The notes under the pieces were generated by a model. That model ran no database searches. It worked only from the letters and a program-made list of their open reading frames with translations, and was not told the origin of the DNA. Below are positions 51,501 to 61,810 of a DNA stretch of 64,000 nt, piece by piece; position 1 is the first letter of the stretch, and every line of letters begins with the position of its first letter. Location: contig NC_019879.2 of assembly GCF_002234675.1 (NCBI RefSeq), positions 12,528,464 through 12,592,463 of the forward strand, given 5' to 3'. This stretch comes from Oryzias latipes (lineage: Eukaryota > Chordata > Actinopteri > Beloniformes > Adrianichthyidae). The translations under genes were made by a program, and so were the position numbers.

Positions 51501-54500
51501 CGTCAGTGTCTTGCCCAAGGACACATCGAGAGACAGCAGTGGTGCAGAGGCAGAGTGGTCAACCTCTGATCTGCAAATCCCAGGTTTGGTTCCTGCTTTG
51601 CCTTGTGTTGAAATGTCCTTGGGCAAGACACTGAACCCCAAATTGTCCTGATGATTATAGGTTGGCAGCAGCGGAGCCACCATAAGTGTGTAAGTGTGTG
51701 TGTTTGTGGATGAATGGAACTGTGACTAAAGCATTTTGAGTCTAAAAGCAAGGTAGAAAAAAGCTATTCAAGTACATGGGGCAAGGCAGGAACCGGACCT
51801 GCATTCCTCCGGTCAGAGGCTGACCGCGCTACCTCTGCACCATATCTGTGTTGTAAAGCAAAAAAATAAAATAAAATGTATTGCAGGAATTACAGTATTA
51901 TGTGCTTTGAATACATGTCTGTAAAAATACAAACATTACATGTCAATTTTTCAACAAAATAAAAAAGTACAATTTGAGCCACATTGGTCTGTGTTCTCTG
52001 CAGGGTCAGAAAAAAAAAGCTTTAACCTAATAGTGGATTTTGCCCCTTAGGGTAATGGTCAATAATTATACATTAGTCTGTAGTTTTGTTGAAATGATAA
52101 GAGTATTCCATTTGTCTGGAAACTCCCTGATGGAGCCTCCCTGAGGCTCAGACAGGAAATCCAGACCAGAGCCAGTGTTCAAGGCAAATGGGAGAATGTG
52201 TCCACCAACTCCACGCATCCACCTTGGCTGGTTCAAGACCAACAATACAAACCTGAGGAATAAAACCAAACATTTGCTTATCTAAGAGGAAGGAGTTGGT
52301 AAATACCAAGTAGCTACAGAAATGATAAAAAACCCTGGAGAGTTCAGATAGTGACGCAGCAGTGTGTGTACCGAACGTGCAAATCAACACCCTAAATACT
52401 TCAGATTGTGAAATCAGTGCATTCCAGTCCTGTGGGGAGAGGGGGGTTCATTAATGCAGTCTCACTCCATGTATGTTTGAGTGCCATCCATGAATTTTAT
52501 TTATTTTTCTTTACATTTTCCTTCTGTCCTGGAGAAGAAGAGGAACGGTTGTAAACTACTGACGATACCAACGGCTGAAACCAATTCCTTTATTTTGGCT
52601 CAAGAAAGTCTTTCAGTCACTTCACTTCTCCAGACCATTTCTCCTGCCGAGGAGCACCCTTATGCCTTTCTAGATGGAAATGAACACACACTTATCCACA
52701 TCAGAGTCTGGGTTCTTAGAAATCCCAGAGAATACCAAAAATGTCATAATAGTGAATGTGGAGTAGAGAAAATGTGAAAATGTCTTCAAAGACCCACTCC
52801 AATAAAAATAGTCTTTTTTGTGTCTTTAACACTTTCTTGTACCATTTTTCTCATACTTGAGGACTTTGATAAAATAATTTATGATTAAAACTGTGTTTCT
52901 GAGTATTTCTTAATTGAATCACGTTGGATCAGAAAACCGGATGCTTGAAAAAGCTAAGACTAATTACAGTTACTGAAATGGCCGTTCCTCTGCCCCCTTG
53001 TGCACAACCTGGCCTGCTCGCCCTTAGGTCTGCTTGGCTCAAAACTGTACGACTGGATTGATTCGATATTGCTTGTCATTATTTTTTCGGCACTAATGCT
53101 ACTTTGGGACTATAAGCCTGCGCGTGAGGACGCAAACAAAGCTCCCAACCACAAACCAGAATTGCATTTTCTAATGAGCTACTGCGACTGGGTATAAAAT
53201 ATATCTTGAAAAAAATAAGAGAGTATTTTTGACTTTGACTAAAAACTGCACAATCATAATCAAAGGGACTACTGGAAACGATTTTAAAAAGAAAAACATG
53301 GTTGGAGTGGGACTTTCAAACAAAGAACAGTAAAAGGACTATTGGGAGTGGCAAATTTTTGTTTTCATTTGTTGTTCTTTTCTTTCTGGATTCAACTTGC
53401 CACTTCTGCCCGCTGCAAATGCGAATAAGAACTTGAGGGTGCATAAAAAATAAGTCTTATAGGGATAGTCAGTGATTTTTTATGTATTTATTAATCTAGT
53501 CTAATAATTCTATTTCATTTATTTTATTAGCATGTTGAAAGATAAGTATCTGTAGAATGAGCAGACATCAAACAGACAATAAAATCTATCCCTCTGTAAA
53601 ACATATATATAAAAATGCATGGTTTGTGTCCAGCTCAAACATGATGATTAGGAATTCATTTTTGAATTAGAAAAAGAAAAAAATGATATATATATATATA
53701 TACACGCACACACGCTATTGTTGTTCAATATTGCAGGAGTGGATGATGAATACATTTTTATAACCAGTTTTAATGTAATGGATGGGTTAAATAGTCTTCT
53801 GACAATTTGCTTTTAAACAAGTTCATTCGTCATCAGGAATCATGGGTAAACTGAGGCTTATATCTAGTTTCATTTGACTTTTTTTAAACATTTTCTTTCA
53901 GCTTAAATGAAGGTTAAATCTATCTGAGTCACACAGTCAGTCACATTAAGTCAAACCCTGAGCTACTGACCACCTTTCAACCCAGACAGGAACAATGTCA
54001 TAAAATATTTGCAAACAATGTTGGTCCTAGTAGGCATTTATTTACTGATGTTCCATCAATATAAAAATGAAATATGCATAGCCATGAGATTTGTTTGTGA
54101 AGGAGGTCTTTTCCTATAGTGAGGACATAATATCTATTTTTGTTATTTAAAACGATCACTTAGTTTTCATTTGAATTTTTGTAACTTCTGCAACAACCTT
54201 GACTAAAGACAACCCCCCACAAAGTCTGTGCATTACTATCTGTGGGGCGAGGATGTGGAATATAGTGGTAAAAATGTAACACAATAAAAAAACAACACAC
54301 ACACACATACAAACTGAACTTTTTGGAAACAATTAAATGGAAAATGAGATGCCTAATGGGACAATGTACGGACTTGTGAAGTTGTTTGAATTTAAATCTT
54401 CTGTGTTTAATGTGTAAAAATGCATCCATACAAATCCTTTCAGAGCTGAGGTTGCTTTATTAGATTTTTACCACGTAGAAGTTCTATTGTGCATTTAACT

Positions 54501-55099
54501 AAAATGCTGTGGGTATGTTTGTGTTAAACAATCAGCAGCTTGGTGTCACTGTACAGTATGGTGGTAAAAAGGGTTATAAAGGAAAGAAGATCTAGTTTGG
54601 TGTTTAGCTAAATGTTATCAAATGACAAAAAGCACAGTATTGAAAATCTTTGTCAGAGGATTTCTCTCATGAGAATGTATTGATTAATTGACTAAACCAT
54701 CAACTGAACGGGTGAGTCATCAATAAAACTTTATCCAAATTACTTACTAAAAAGTTTATAACAATTAGTGTTTATTTTATTGGGTATCTTCTGAAGTTAG
54801 AAGGTGAAAGCCTCCTCCTCCGCAGCGTCTTTCCGCGCGCAGGAACTGGCTCCATTGGAGGAGTTCATTCTCTAGCGCGCGCGGGACTCACCCAGCAGCC
54901 CCTCGAACTGCTCGATGGCCAGCACGGCGTTGTCTTGGGTGCTGTGGTGGAGGTGGTTCGGCATCTTGGTCATGTTCCACGGCATGGACCTGCACAGGGG
55001 GATCCGCACCGGCTCGCAGGACGCCGCCAGCACCGAGGCGGGCAGCCACAGCGCGCACGACGCGGCCAGGAGAGACACGCAGAGCGCAGGGGGGAGCAT
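33544..55099 (-). CDS. frzb: frzb (sFRP3), secreted frizzled-related protein
   Basis: Secreted Wnt antagonist. Coding exons in gene order: 54892-55099, 48960-49208, 38749-38784, 37154-37213, 36764-36826, 35462-35666, 34095-34158 and 33544-33603. All have GT-AG borders and matching phases; predicted 314 residues (human 325). Signal peptide about 1-26. The Frizzled cysteine-rich domain has ten cysteines (28, 36, 73, 82, 89, 101, 105, 112, 129, 140) and possible N-glycosylation at 42 (NMT) and 120 (NHS). Diagnostic stretches include [30 protein letters not shown] and [12 protein letters not shown]. The netrin-like domain begins at CKCK (exon 5) and contains [18 protein letters not shown] and [15 protein letters not shown]. 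The C-terminus is basic (exons 7-8; [14 protein letters not shown], stop at 33544). The start is the ATG at 55099, just before a hydrophobic leader. The small exon at 38749 adds 12 residues to the linker. Confidence 0.95.
34268..35275. mobile_element. Decayed Tc1-like element with inserted LINE-type tail fragment
   Basis: Tc1 phrases include cagcggggcaaatgg (34268), acaattaccaggcagcttga (near 34390), tactgtgaagcatggggggtgg (near 35050) and caaataaattctttaaaa (35249). Between about 34465 and 34690 lies a fragment (ggagccagttgaggtggctggggcat, gaggtgttccgggcatg, gaagtggccggggagagagaag) known from the 3' part of fish LINE elements. frzb exon 7 (34095-34158) lies just outside; the element fills most of intron 6. 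Confidence 0.65.
38785..40142. other. frzb intron 2, left part, with a SINE
   Basis: A minus-strand tRNA-derived SINE lies at about 39240-39525: its reverse complement has a box A-like tggctcaggtggttgagca and a box B-like ggttcgatttc, and its 3' part is ...gtggctactttagtag. The rest shows nothing recognisable. Confidence 0.6.
40143..41948. repeat. 1.8 kb near-perfect inverted repeat (foldback-like element) in frzb intron 2
   Basis: Left arm 40143-40893 and right arm 41181-41948 are inverted copies around a 287-bp spacer. The innermost 53 bp (40841-40893 and 41181-41233) are exactly complementary. A 6-bp direct repeat ttattc flanks the unit (40137-40142, 41949-41954). Each arm holds about three diverged copies of a roughly 220-bp unit containing aaatgctttttcattttcaaaatg and gctgcattttttgactcaaa. 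Next to the spacer, each arm has a GC box and a consensus CRE tgacgtca (40867-40874 and 41200-41207). No protein is encoded. Confidence 0.9.
42000..44420. other. frzb intron 2, no recognised element
   Basis: Nothing with coding or repeat identity recognised by eye. Short open frames here show no family motif. Confidence 0.35.
44425..44910 (+). mobile_element. tRNA-derived SINE followed by a MITE family A fragment
   Basis: 44425-44700: box A-like gcgactggattgctcagttgg, box B-like ggttcatgggaaac, then the conserved tail ggttgtgtcaggaagggcatctgg and ccctaaaaggatatgctgaaaggtga. 44810-44905 has the MITE A motif cacactctcctgctagtttacagcccctcacaac. Confidence 0.75.
45575..46619. mobile_element. Probable DNA transposon remnant with short inverted ends
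   Basis: Left ggtattcagactggacac... and right ...caagtctgaataaacc are imperfect inverted repeats. Subterminal cagtctgaatac motifs recur near both ends (45654, 46555). No transposase; the target duplication is not clear. Confidence 0.45.
48012..48352 (+). repeat. Two adjoining SINE fragments
   Basis: 48012-48204 is the 3' part of a fish SINE (aggttaattggttactcc, gactggcgatctgtccagggtg, ccccgtgaccccgaaaggga). 48205-48352 is a second SINE (gctggttacgtgcaggac, cttgggcaagaccctt, gggcatccggcgtaaaa). In frzb intron 2. Confidence 0.7.
49460..49880. mobile_element. MITE family A copy in frzb intron 1
   Basis: Shares cacaagcttcctgctccgctctattctgatgcatcc, the tagatccatggacgt motif and caccatttttgttg with the family. 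Ends tattagagtggctctttaaa. Confidence 0.7.
51500..51800 (+). mobile_element. tRNA-derived SINE
   Basis: Phrases cagtggtgcagaggcagagtggtcaacctctgatctgcaaatcccaggtttggttcc (tRNA-like head), tgtccttgggcaagacactgaaccc and the tail aaagcattttgagtctaaaagcaaggtag are typical of an abundant teleost SINE. In frzb intron 1. Confidence 0.75.
52789..53320. mobile_element. MITE family A, copy with both termini
   Basis: Left end aaagacccactccaataaaa and right end ggttggagtgggactttc. The middle shares the family motifs. In frzb intron 1. Confidence 0.75.
53686..53716. repeat. (TA)n/(CA)n microsatellite
   Basis: Short at-dinucleotide run followed by acacgcacacacgc. Confidence 0.8.
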
Positions 55100-55200
55100 G
55101 ACTTCACGCAGGGTGGGTGCGCGGCGAGGACACGGCTGTCCGGGGACGGCTCAGTCATTCACGGAAAGTTAGATCCCGTTCAGGACAAGATTCCTGCTGA
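54830..55200 (-). promoter_or_regulatory. GC-rich, CpG-dense region over frzb exon 1 and start
   Basis: Base composition changes sharply from the AT-rich surroundings to GC-rich with many CpGs (cgcgcgcgggactc, cagcgcgcacgacgcggcc). This fits a CpG-island promoter for frzb. No TATA box was identified. Confidence 0.6.
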
Positions 55201-55591
55201 TTGGTGCTTTTCTGCAGCTGCCGTCCCGTCCAAGAGAGCTGGAGGGTGGAGCTGCTTTCTTATGCACACATCCACCTCCTCTTCTTCCTCGATCCCTCCT
55301 TCTTTTCTACTACCCTCCACCCCCGCTTCTTTCCTCACCTCCTTTTCCCCCTCTTATCATCCTTCGTGTTAAGACAGATTCCTTTTAGATGAAAAGTCAA
55401 CAGAGCGAAAGCCACTTAAGCTCTTAGACATTTGTCTTGTTATTTCATGGAATAGGTGCTGGATTTACTCACAACACATGGGAACGTCAACAAGCACCAC
55501 TCCACCCATTCTGCTGCAGTTTATCCAAGAGACTTTATTTTGAGAGTTAACTTTGTGGTTGCCAGCCCCCAAAGGCTCATCACAGAGGTTT

Positions 55592-56400
55592 AAAGACCAA
55601 CTCCAGATAAGGTTTTTAACATTGTGGCAGTTTTCTGAAAGAGGATATGCATAAAGAAAATTCATTCATCTTCTTCTGCCGTTTTATCCCTTTTGGGGTC
55701 ACGGGGTTGCTGAAGGCAAAGGCAGGGGACACCCTGGACAGGTCGCCACTCTGTTGTAGGGCCACAATCACACACCCATTCACAGTCACACCTAAGGACA
55801 ATTTAGAGTAACCAATTAACCTATGAAACATGTTTTTGGACGGTGGTAGGAAGCCGGAGACCCCGGAGAGAACCCATGCATGCACGGGAGAACATGCAAA
55901 CTCCACACAGAAAGGTCCCCCATTGATGTTCTGGTTCAGGTCCCCCAGCCAGGACTTGAACCAGGGGCCTTCTTGCTGTGAGGCAAGAGCGCCAACCACT
56001 GCACCACCATGTAGCCTAAAAAATTAATCCTAACATTGAATTTCTGAGTTTTTTAAAATTATTTTATTTTTATTTTTTGTATTCAAATTGTTGTGAATTA
56101 GGAGCAGACAAAAAAATACAGTTTGAAAGAACATCGTATTTGTGATATAGAAAATACGGTTGGCAGGCCTTAAGCTCCCTGCTCCACTCCATTCTGATGC
56201 ATCCACTTGCAGGCACATAGATTCATGGACGTCTTTGTTTTCTTCCTCTGAGCTGGTATCTGGTTCAAAACTGTACATATGGATGGCTCCAGTATTACCT
56301 GCCATCTTTGTTGCACTGCTGATGTCAGTTTGGAGGTATGAGAGGCTGTAAGCTAGGGGCTATAAACCTGGGTGTTTAAAGGCATCTCAACGAGCTCTCA
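55592..56400. mobile_element. MITE family A split by a minus-strand SINE
   Basis: MITE start aaagaccaactccagata at 55592. The SINE occupies about 55640-56017, its reverse complement starting ggctacatggtggtgcagtggttggcgctcttgcctcacagc, with box B-like ggttcaagtcc and tail ccaaaagggataaaacgg. MITE sequence resumes near 56020 (attgaatttctgag, ccattctgatgcatcc). Confidence 0.7.
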
Positions 56401-57949
56401 AATATCAACATTTTTCCAACTTATTCTAATTTTTTGCCTTGACTGTTCGATGTTTTTTGTTCTGCAAACTTAGTTCTGTTTGAAAACACAGAACTATTAT
56501 TCAAGACCTTTCCTAAATATCCACCACCCTGTGCGATTTCATTCCAATGACCCCCCAGTGTGTGGGGAAGGAGTCTGACTGGGGTGAATTTTTACAGTTA
56601 AGCCTTCATCACCAAAGTAACGCAAGAAAAACCCTGTTTCTTTGGCTCTGCTGAAACTGCCAGGGTATTCTTCTAATTCTGCCTCTAAATTGCCTCTGGT
56701 TTCTTTTAGGGAAGAAAACGATCGTTTGAACCCCTGATTCTCATGGATTTCCACTGAACAGCAAAGATGAAATGCTATAATCTGTCTTTGCTGCTGTGGG
56801 GGACTGCAGCCATGTGCAGGGCTGCCTGGGTGTTCCATGCCTTCACACACTCACACACACTCCGTGCACTTCACAAAATATTTGTTACAGTTGTTTTCCC
56901 ACAGTTCATGAGGCTGCTAACCTTTGGTAATGTAAATAAAGCAAAGGTAGCTGCTGGTATGCATCAAAAACTCTGACTGATTAAAAGCTCCTCTGACGAA
57001 ACACCTGTTTGGCCTCTGGTACCATCTTTCCAGCCTGCACAAAGGTCAAACAAAGGATAACAAATTAAAATGCTACCTTAGCAGAACATATAAAATAGCA
57101 ATGAATCTAATGGCAAATAAAGTATTATGTACAGTACATACTTTGAAAGTAATTTAGAAATTGTGTCTTAAATTGTGTTTCAGTGGGTTAAAAAAGGGCG
57201 GGGCATAAGCAGGAAATGCGAATGTTAATGTTCGCAGTCTGGAGAAATGACGTTGGTGCAGCAGCACAATGGGTTGGAAATAACAGAAAAAAGGATCAGT
57301 GAACACCATTTCTGAATACTTCACGCATTCAGTGCAGTCTGCTAGCAGTTGGAAAGAAGCTGTGATTCTCCTCTGTCCTCCACCGTGGTTGTAAAGCTAT
57401 GTTCACACCACCCTCAGCAACTTGCATTCAAGCAGACACTTCCACTGAAAAGTCCATTTTGATTTCTGAAAATGACTTTTTTATTCTGATATGTTTTTTT
57501 TAATGTTTTGGTTTCTGGAATTTTGTTTTGATTTTTAAAATGCATTGTAATTTTGTAATGAGTGATTTGTTGTACCTCAGGGCCACCATAGCTCAGGGCC
57601 ACAGTCAAATGCAGGTGTGAGATGGACTTAAACTTGTTCTGCATCCTCCTCTCCCCTCCGCTATGGAAGGACACAGCTGGATCTCTTCACCAGCCCGTTG
57701 CTTTTAAAATCCAAGTCACAAGATAGACCCACACTATAGTTTTTTAGTAGTTAGGGATTAGGGTGGGAATTTGGACATAGCCATGGAACATAAATGAGAT
57801 CTGGACTCAGTGACCCCTCCTCCATGGTGTTCCAAACAAGGAAGTACCCACTGGCTCCAAGAAGCCAAAATCCTATAGACTTCTACAGAGAAAACAATAG
57901 CTATTTCTCAGTCATATTCATCAGAATTTAAATTCTTGCTTCGCTATCT
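56401..57949. other. Upstream of frzb, nothing recognised
   Basis: No family motif in the short frames here. No exon found. Confidence 0.35.
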
Positions 57950-58330
57950 TTTTTAAATACTCCCAATGAAAAGTGTGATTTGGGTGTTTTTAACATGTTC
58001 TTGTGAGGTCATTTTAAAAAAAAAAATTAAGCTTAAAATTGGATTTCTGAGTATTTCTTTTTTCAAAACTATACTCTATGCTATTAGAAGCAAAGGAAAA
58101 TATGCTGTTTGAGAAAGAGCATACTTGTGATGTAGAAAATACGGGGGGGGGGGGGGGGGGGGCATGTCCGTGCACATTTTCATTTTCCTTGTCTGTGCTG
58201 GTATCTGACTCAAAACTGTATTTCTTGCCTTTTTTTTGCACCTGTAATGTTACGTTGGGGTTGTGAAGGGCTGTCCTTGAAAAAAATTGTGGTGTCTATA
58301 TCACAAAAAAATGGTTGGAGTCGGAATAAG
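57950..58330. mobile_element. MITE family A copy interrupted by a poly-G run
   Basis: Family motifs ttggatttctgagtatttc and tttcattttccttgtctgtgctggtatctg. A run of about 20 G (58143-58162) replaces part of the middle. Confidence 0.6.
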
Positions 58331-59152
58331 TCATTTTCTATGGATGACGTCATACTCAATCGATCCAGCTCTCATTAACAGTCAGTGAGTCTGCAGAATC
58401 ATGGAGGAGCACTAAAAGGGTTGAGTGCCTGATTGACCCTCTGACCCTTATAATTGATCACACTGACAGTTTTGTTGTTGGTTTCTTGATTGGGAATATG
58501 ATGCAGAAAGCTACAAGCCTTTGGATGTATTGATATAGCAGTAATGGCTGTCAGATGTTGGAGGATTTTCCATGTTAAGGTTGACTTCCAGTTAACACAT
58601 GCTCCCACCGTCTCCCTGGGTTTTCTGACTCATGGATCAACATACAGCAAACTGATTCAGCATTTTGCTTCCACACTTTCTGCACTATTTTCTTTCCATC
58701 TCAACTTCTCCTCTTGGCACCATTTACTTGTTCTCATGATTTCATCTCTGTTAGCCTTTCACAGCTGGCAAGAACATCTTATCAAAGGAAATAACCCACA
58801 CTTTTACAAACACACACACAAATACAGACTCCACCTCTGCAGAAATCCACTGCCTCTCTCTTGTTGTTTGCATTTTTAACTCTGACATTTTCTTGCCTTG
58901 TTTCCTCGCACATTCTCTTCTTCTGTGTTTAGCTTTCTCCAGTTTTCAGTTGTGATGATATTTTCACTCTGATGTGTTTGGAACTGACTTGTGTCACTCG
59001 TCACTTCTGCACAGACAAGGGTTTAAACCTAAGAGCTGAGGAATGAAAAAAAGGTTCAGTTTCAGCCTCAGAGAGAACCACTTCTCTGTCAGTGTGGAAA
59101 AATTCTTGGAAACTGCCAGAATCTTTTCCAACAAAAATAAGACTGCAGCTGT

Positions 59153-59242
59153 GGACACACACCTACACACACACACACGCACACCCACACACCCACACAC
59201 ACACACACACCCACACACACACCCACACCCACACACACACAC
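59153..59242. repeat. (CA)n microsatellite with CCACAC interruptions
   Basis: Nearly pure cacacaccc repeat over about 90 bases; Cys/Val/Gly-rich frames on the minus strand are artefacts. Confidence 0.95.
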
Positions 59243-60231
59243 AGTATTGAGAGAGTGAAAATAAAACATGATGATTATTTCATTTTTTTTTCCCCTTCAA
59301 GTCTCAAAACGGACCCTGGGACTGTTTTACCCAGAGGTTGGTGTTTGAGAAAAAGTCAGAGAAAATATCTTAAAATGACATGAAAGACTCAAATATAACC
59401 TTTGACCTCACCAGCAAATGCATTATGTATCACCAAAAAATTTTATCCCACCAGTTCCAGGAATATTCTAATAACTTCCCGTTTGAATTAATAAGTGACC
59501 GTGTTCAAAAGAGCTTGTGGCCGACATTTAAAGTAAAAAACAACAAATTAATAATAAAATTAATCCTTAAACAAAGGAAGATTGCACCATACATTTGTTT
59601 TTTAATATTAAGGGCAATCTATCTAATAATTTCTTAAACTGCAGCTGCTTTCTATTTAAAGGGGAAGACACATTAAGATTACATTTAGAAAGGATGCTTA
59701 GAAGAAAAACATACAATGGGAAAAAAAGTATTTCTTCAGCCACCAATTGTGCAAGTTCTCCCACTTAAAAAGATGAGAAGGTCCTGTAATTTTCATCATA
59801 TGTAAACCTCATCTATAAGAGAAAAAAATAGAAAAAATATCTAGAAAATCACATTTTCTGATTTTTTTTAAAGAATTTAATTGTAATTTATGGTGGAAAA
59901 TAAGTATTTGGTCACCTACAAGCAAGCAAGATTTCTGGCTCTCACAGACCTGTAAGTTCTTCTGTAAGAGAGCCTCTGTCCTACATTTGTTACCTATAAT
60001 AATATCACCTGCTTGAACTTGTTATCTATTTAATGGATACCTCCACGGCCTCAAACAGTCACACTCCAAACTCCACTATGGCCACAATGGGCCAAATTAC
60101 CAGCAACAGTTTGTGAAAATCTTGTGATAATGTTTGACTGTGGTCATTGGCAAAAAAGGGTAATATAACAAAGTATTGAGTTGAACTTTTGTTATTGACC
60201 AAATACTTATTTTCCACCATAAATTACAAAT

Positions 60232-60953
60232 CTTCTTTCACTTTTGGCTTCTCCCATCAGGGGTCACCACAGCGAAACAACCCCCCCTCGAGGATGAGTC
60301 GCATGGTAAACTTGGCAGTGTTTTTACGCTGGATGTGTCACGGTGCCTCCGGCGAACCCCTCCTCCTCATCAGCTCCACCTGATGCCTCCAGCTGCGCCT
60401 CATCATCCTCGTCAGCCAGCAGCCTCTTAAGGAGACCACGGACCTGTAACCGACGCTAGTTCGTTGTACTCCTACGGTGCATCTCCTGGCCTCTCTTTGA
60501 TTCTTGCCCTCGCCTGTCTCATGCTCTTTGTCTCTGCATTCATTCCAGGACCTTGCCTTCTTATGGAACTTACCCGATTACGGTTCGTCTCTCGCCGTCC
60601 CGCTCTGACGTTCTCCAGCCCCGTCACGGATCACCCGGTTGCTGCCAGCAAGACCCTCCAACCTCTCCTTGGGTTATCTGGAAAGATTCTGGAACTCAAC
60701 TCTATCCTGACTATCTTATTAAAACCTCATTATTACTCACCGCACTGCCTGTCGAGTCTCCTTCCGGGTTCCAGCACCTGAGTTGACCACGCTTGTTAAC
60801 CATGACAGGATGCCCTTCCTGATGCAACCCTCTCAATCCAACCGGGCTTGGGACCGGCACTGCAGCAGAGAAGGGAATAGGGAGCAGCCCAGATTTGAAC
60901 CCTGGTTTCACGGACGGAAGGTGCCGCAAACCATCACGAGCCAAACCGGCCCC
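60232..60953 (-). mobile_element. SINE with 16-bp target duplication, itself split by a solo LTR
   Basis: Flanked by accataaattacaaat at 60216-60231 and 60954-60969, the length expected of LINE-driven insertion. On the minus strand the head has a box B-like gggttcaaatctg, followed by ggtcccaagcccgg and gcatcaggaagggcatcc, then (after the LTR) agcgtaaaaacactgcc and cgctgtggtgacccctgat. About 245 bp without the insertion. Confidence 0.85.
60336..60807 (+). mobile_element. Solo LTR (Gypsy-like) with 5-bp target duplication
   Basis: 472 bp beginning tgtcacggtgcc and ending aaccatgaca. The direct repeat ggatg flanks it at 60331-60335 and 60808-60812. An attaaaacc polyadenylation-like motif lies near 60719. 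Ends and 3' phrasing (ttccgggttccagcacctg) resemble the LTR at 61341-61799, but the middle differs and it is in the opposite orientation. No internal region remains. Confidence 0.88.
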
Positions 60954-61340
60954 ACCATAAATTACAAATACATTCTTTAAAAATCAGACAATGTGATTTT
61001 CTTTCTCATTTTATCTCATAGTTGAGGTGTACCTATGATGAAAATTACAGGACTCTCTCATCTTGTAAATGGGAGAACTTCCACAACTGGTGGATGACTA
61101 TACTTTTTTGCCCCTGGGTTGATACTTTAGGACTAAATCTGCAGCGGGATCATGGAGCCTTTGAGATAAAATCAACCAGTCATTGATTATTGCAATATCA
61201 CATGGTGGGCCTGTTCCTATGGTTACAAGCTTTGCTTGGCTATTGGATGATGCAGTGTGTTAGTGAGATTCAAGAGGAACTTTTTTCCCCCCACACAAGA
61301 ACAAAGAAGAACTCAGACTCTTTTGGAGTTGCACTTATAG

Positions 61341-61799
61341 TGTCATGGTCGAACTCTATGGAGACCCAGATGCTGGAACCCGGAAGAAACTCAGGAGACG
61401 AGGCAGAGTCAGAAGTTTTAATCTGAGAGGGGAGATGAGAGTTGAGATGAGAGTCATGGACGAAGAGGAGCGCCGAGGACGGCGAGCACAGCTTGGAGCG
61501 AGAGGTGGAGCCGAGGACGGCGTGACAGGAACGAGGCGAGGAACCAGCGTGACCAGTGGAGAGCTGACCTGAAGGCATGAGACAAAGAGTAAGTACAAGG
61601 CTTGGATTTACTAGAACAAGGTTACTTGTCCAGGCCAGACGTAAGCACCGGAGAGAGTATAACAGACTGGCGCTGGATACTTGTGAGGATCTCCCTTATG
61701 AAGGCTGGCAGGGTGATGAGGAGATGAAGGTCAGCTGGTTCCAATCAGGAGAGCAGGAGAGCTGTGTGAGGGGGAGGTGAACTGACAGGCACCGTGACA
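61341..61799 (-). mobile_element. 3' LTR of a Ty3/Gypsy element
   Basis: On the minus strand it runs from tgtcacggtgcctg (61799) to gaccatgaca (61341), 459 bp with TG...CA ends. It contains agattaaaact as a likely polyadenylation signal. A G-rich polypurine tract (61802-61810) lies just upstream. The 5' LTR lies beyond the window. Confidence 0.88.
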
Positions 61800-61810
61800 G
61801 TACCCCCCCC

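Larger units (their letters stand above)
59714..61115. mobile_element. Tc1-like element, internally deleted, carrying nested insertions
   Basis: Left terminal repeat from 59714 (aaaaaaagtatttcttcagccaccaattgtgcaagttctccc) mirrors the right end near 61020-61115 (gggagaacttccacaactggtgg...cttttttgcccc). The transposase region is almost wholly deleted; only flanking phrases remain (ctctcacagacctgtaa, cagcaacagtttgtgaaa). A SINE lies inside at 60232-60953. Confidence 0.85.

Noticed and set aside
54935..55372. 145-residue plus-strand frame over frzb exon 1
   Set aside because: It is an antisense frame in a GC-rich region; the minus strand carries the signal peptide and Frizzled domain.
58143..58162. 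Poly-G run as a functional G-quadruplex
   Set aside because: It is a plain homopolymer in a MITE and may be a sequencing or assembly effect; no supporting context.
60336..61799. The two LTRs as the two ends of one Gypsy element
   Set aside because: They are in opposite orientations, the plus-strand one has its own 5-bp target duplication, and the pol gene lies on the far side of the second LTR.
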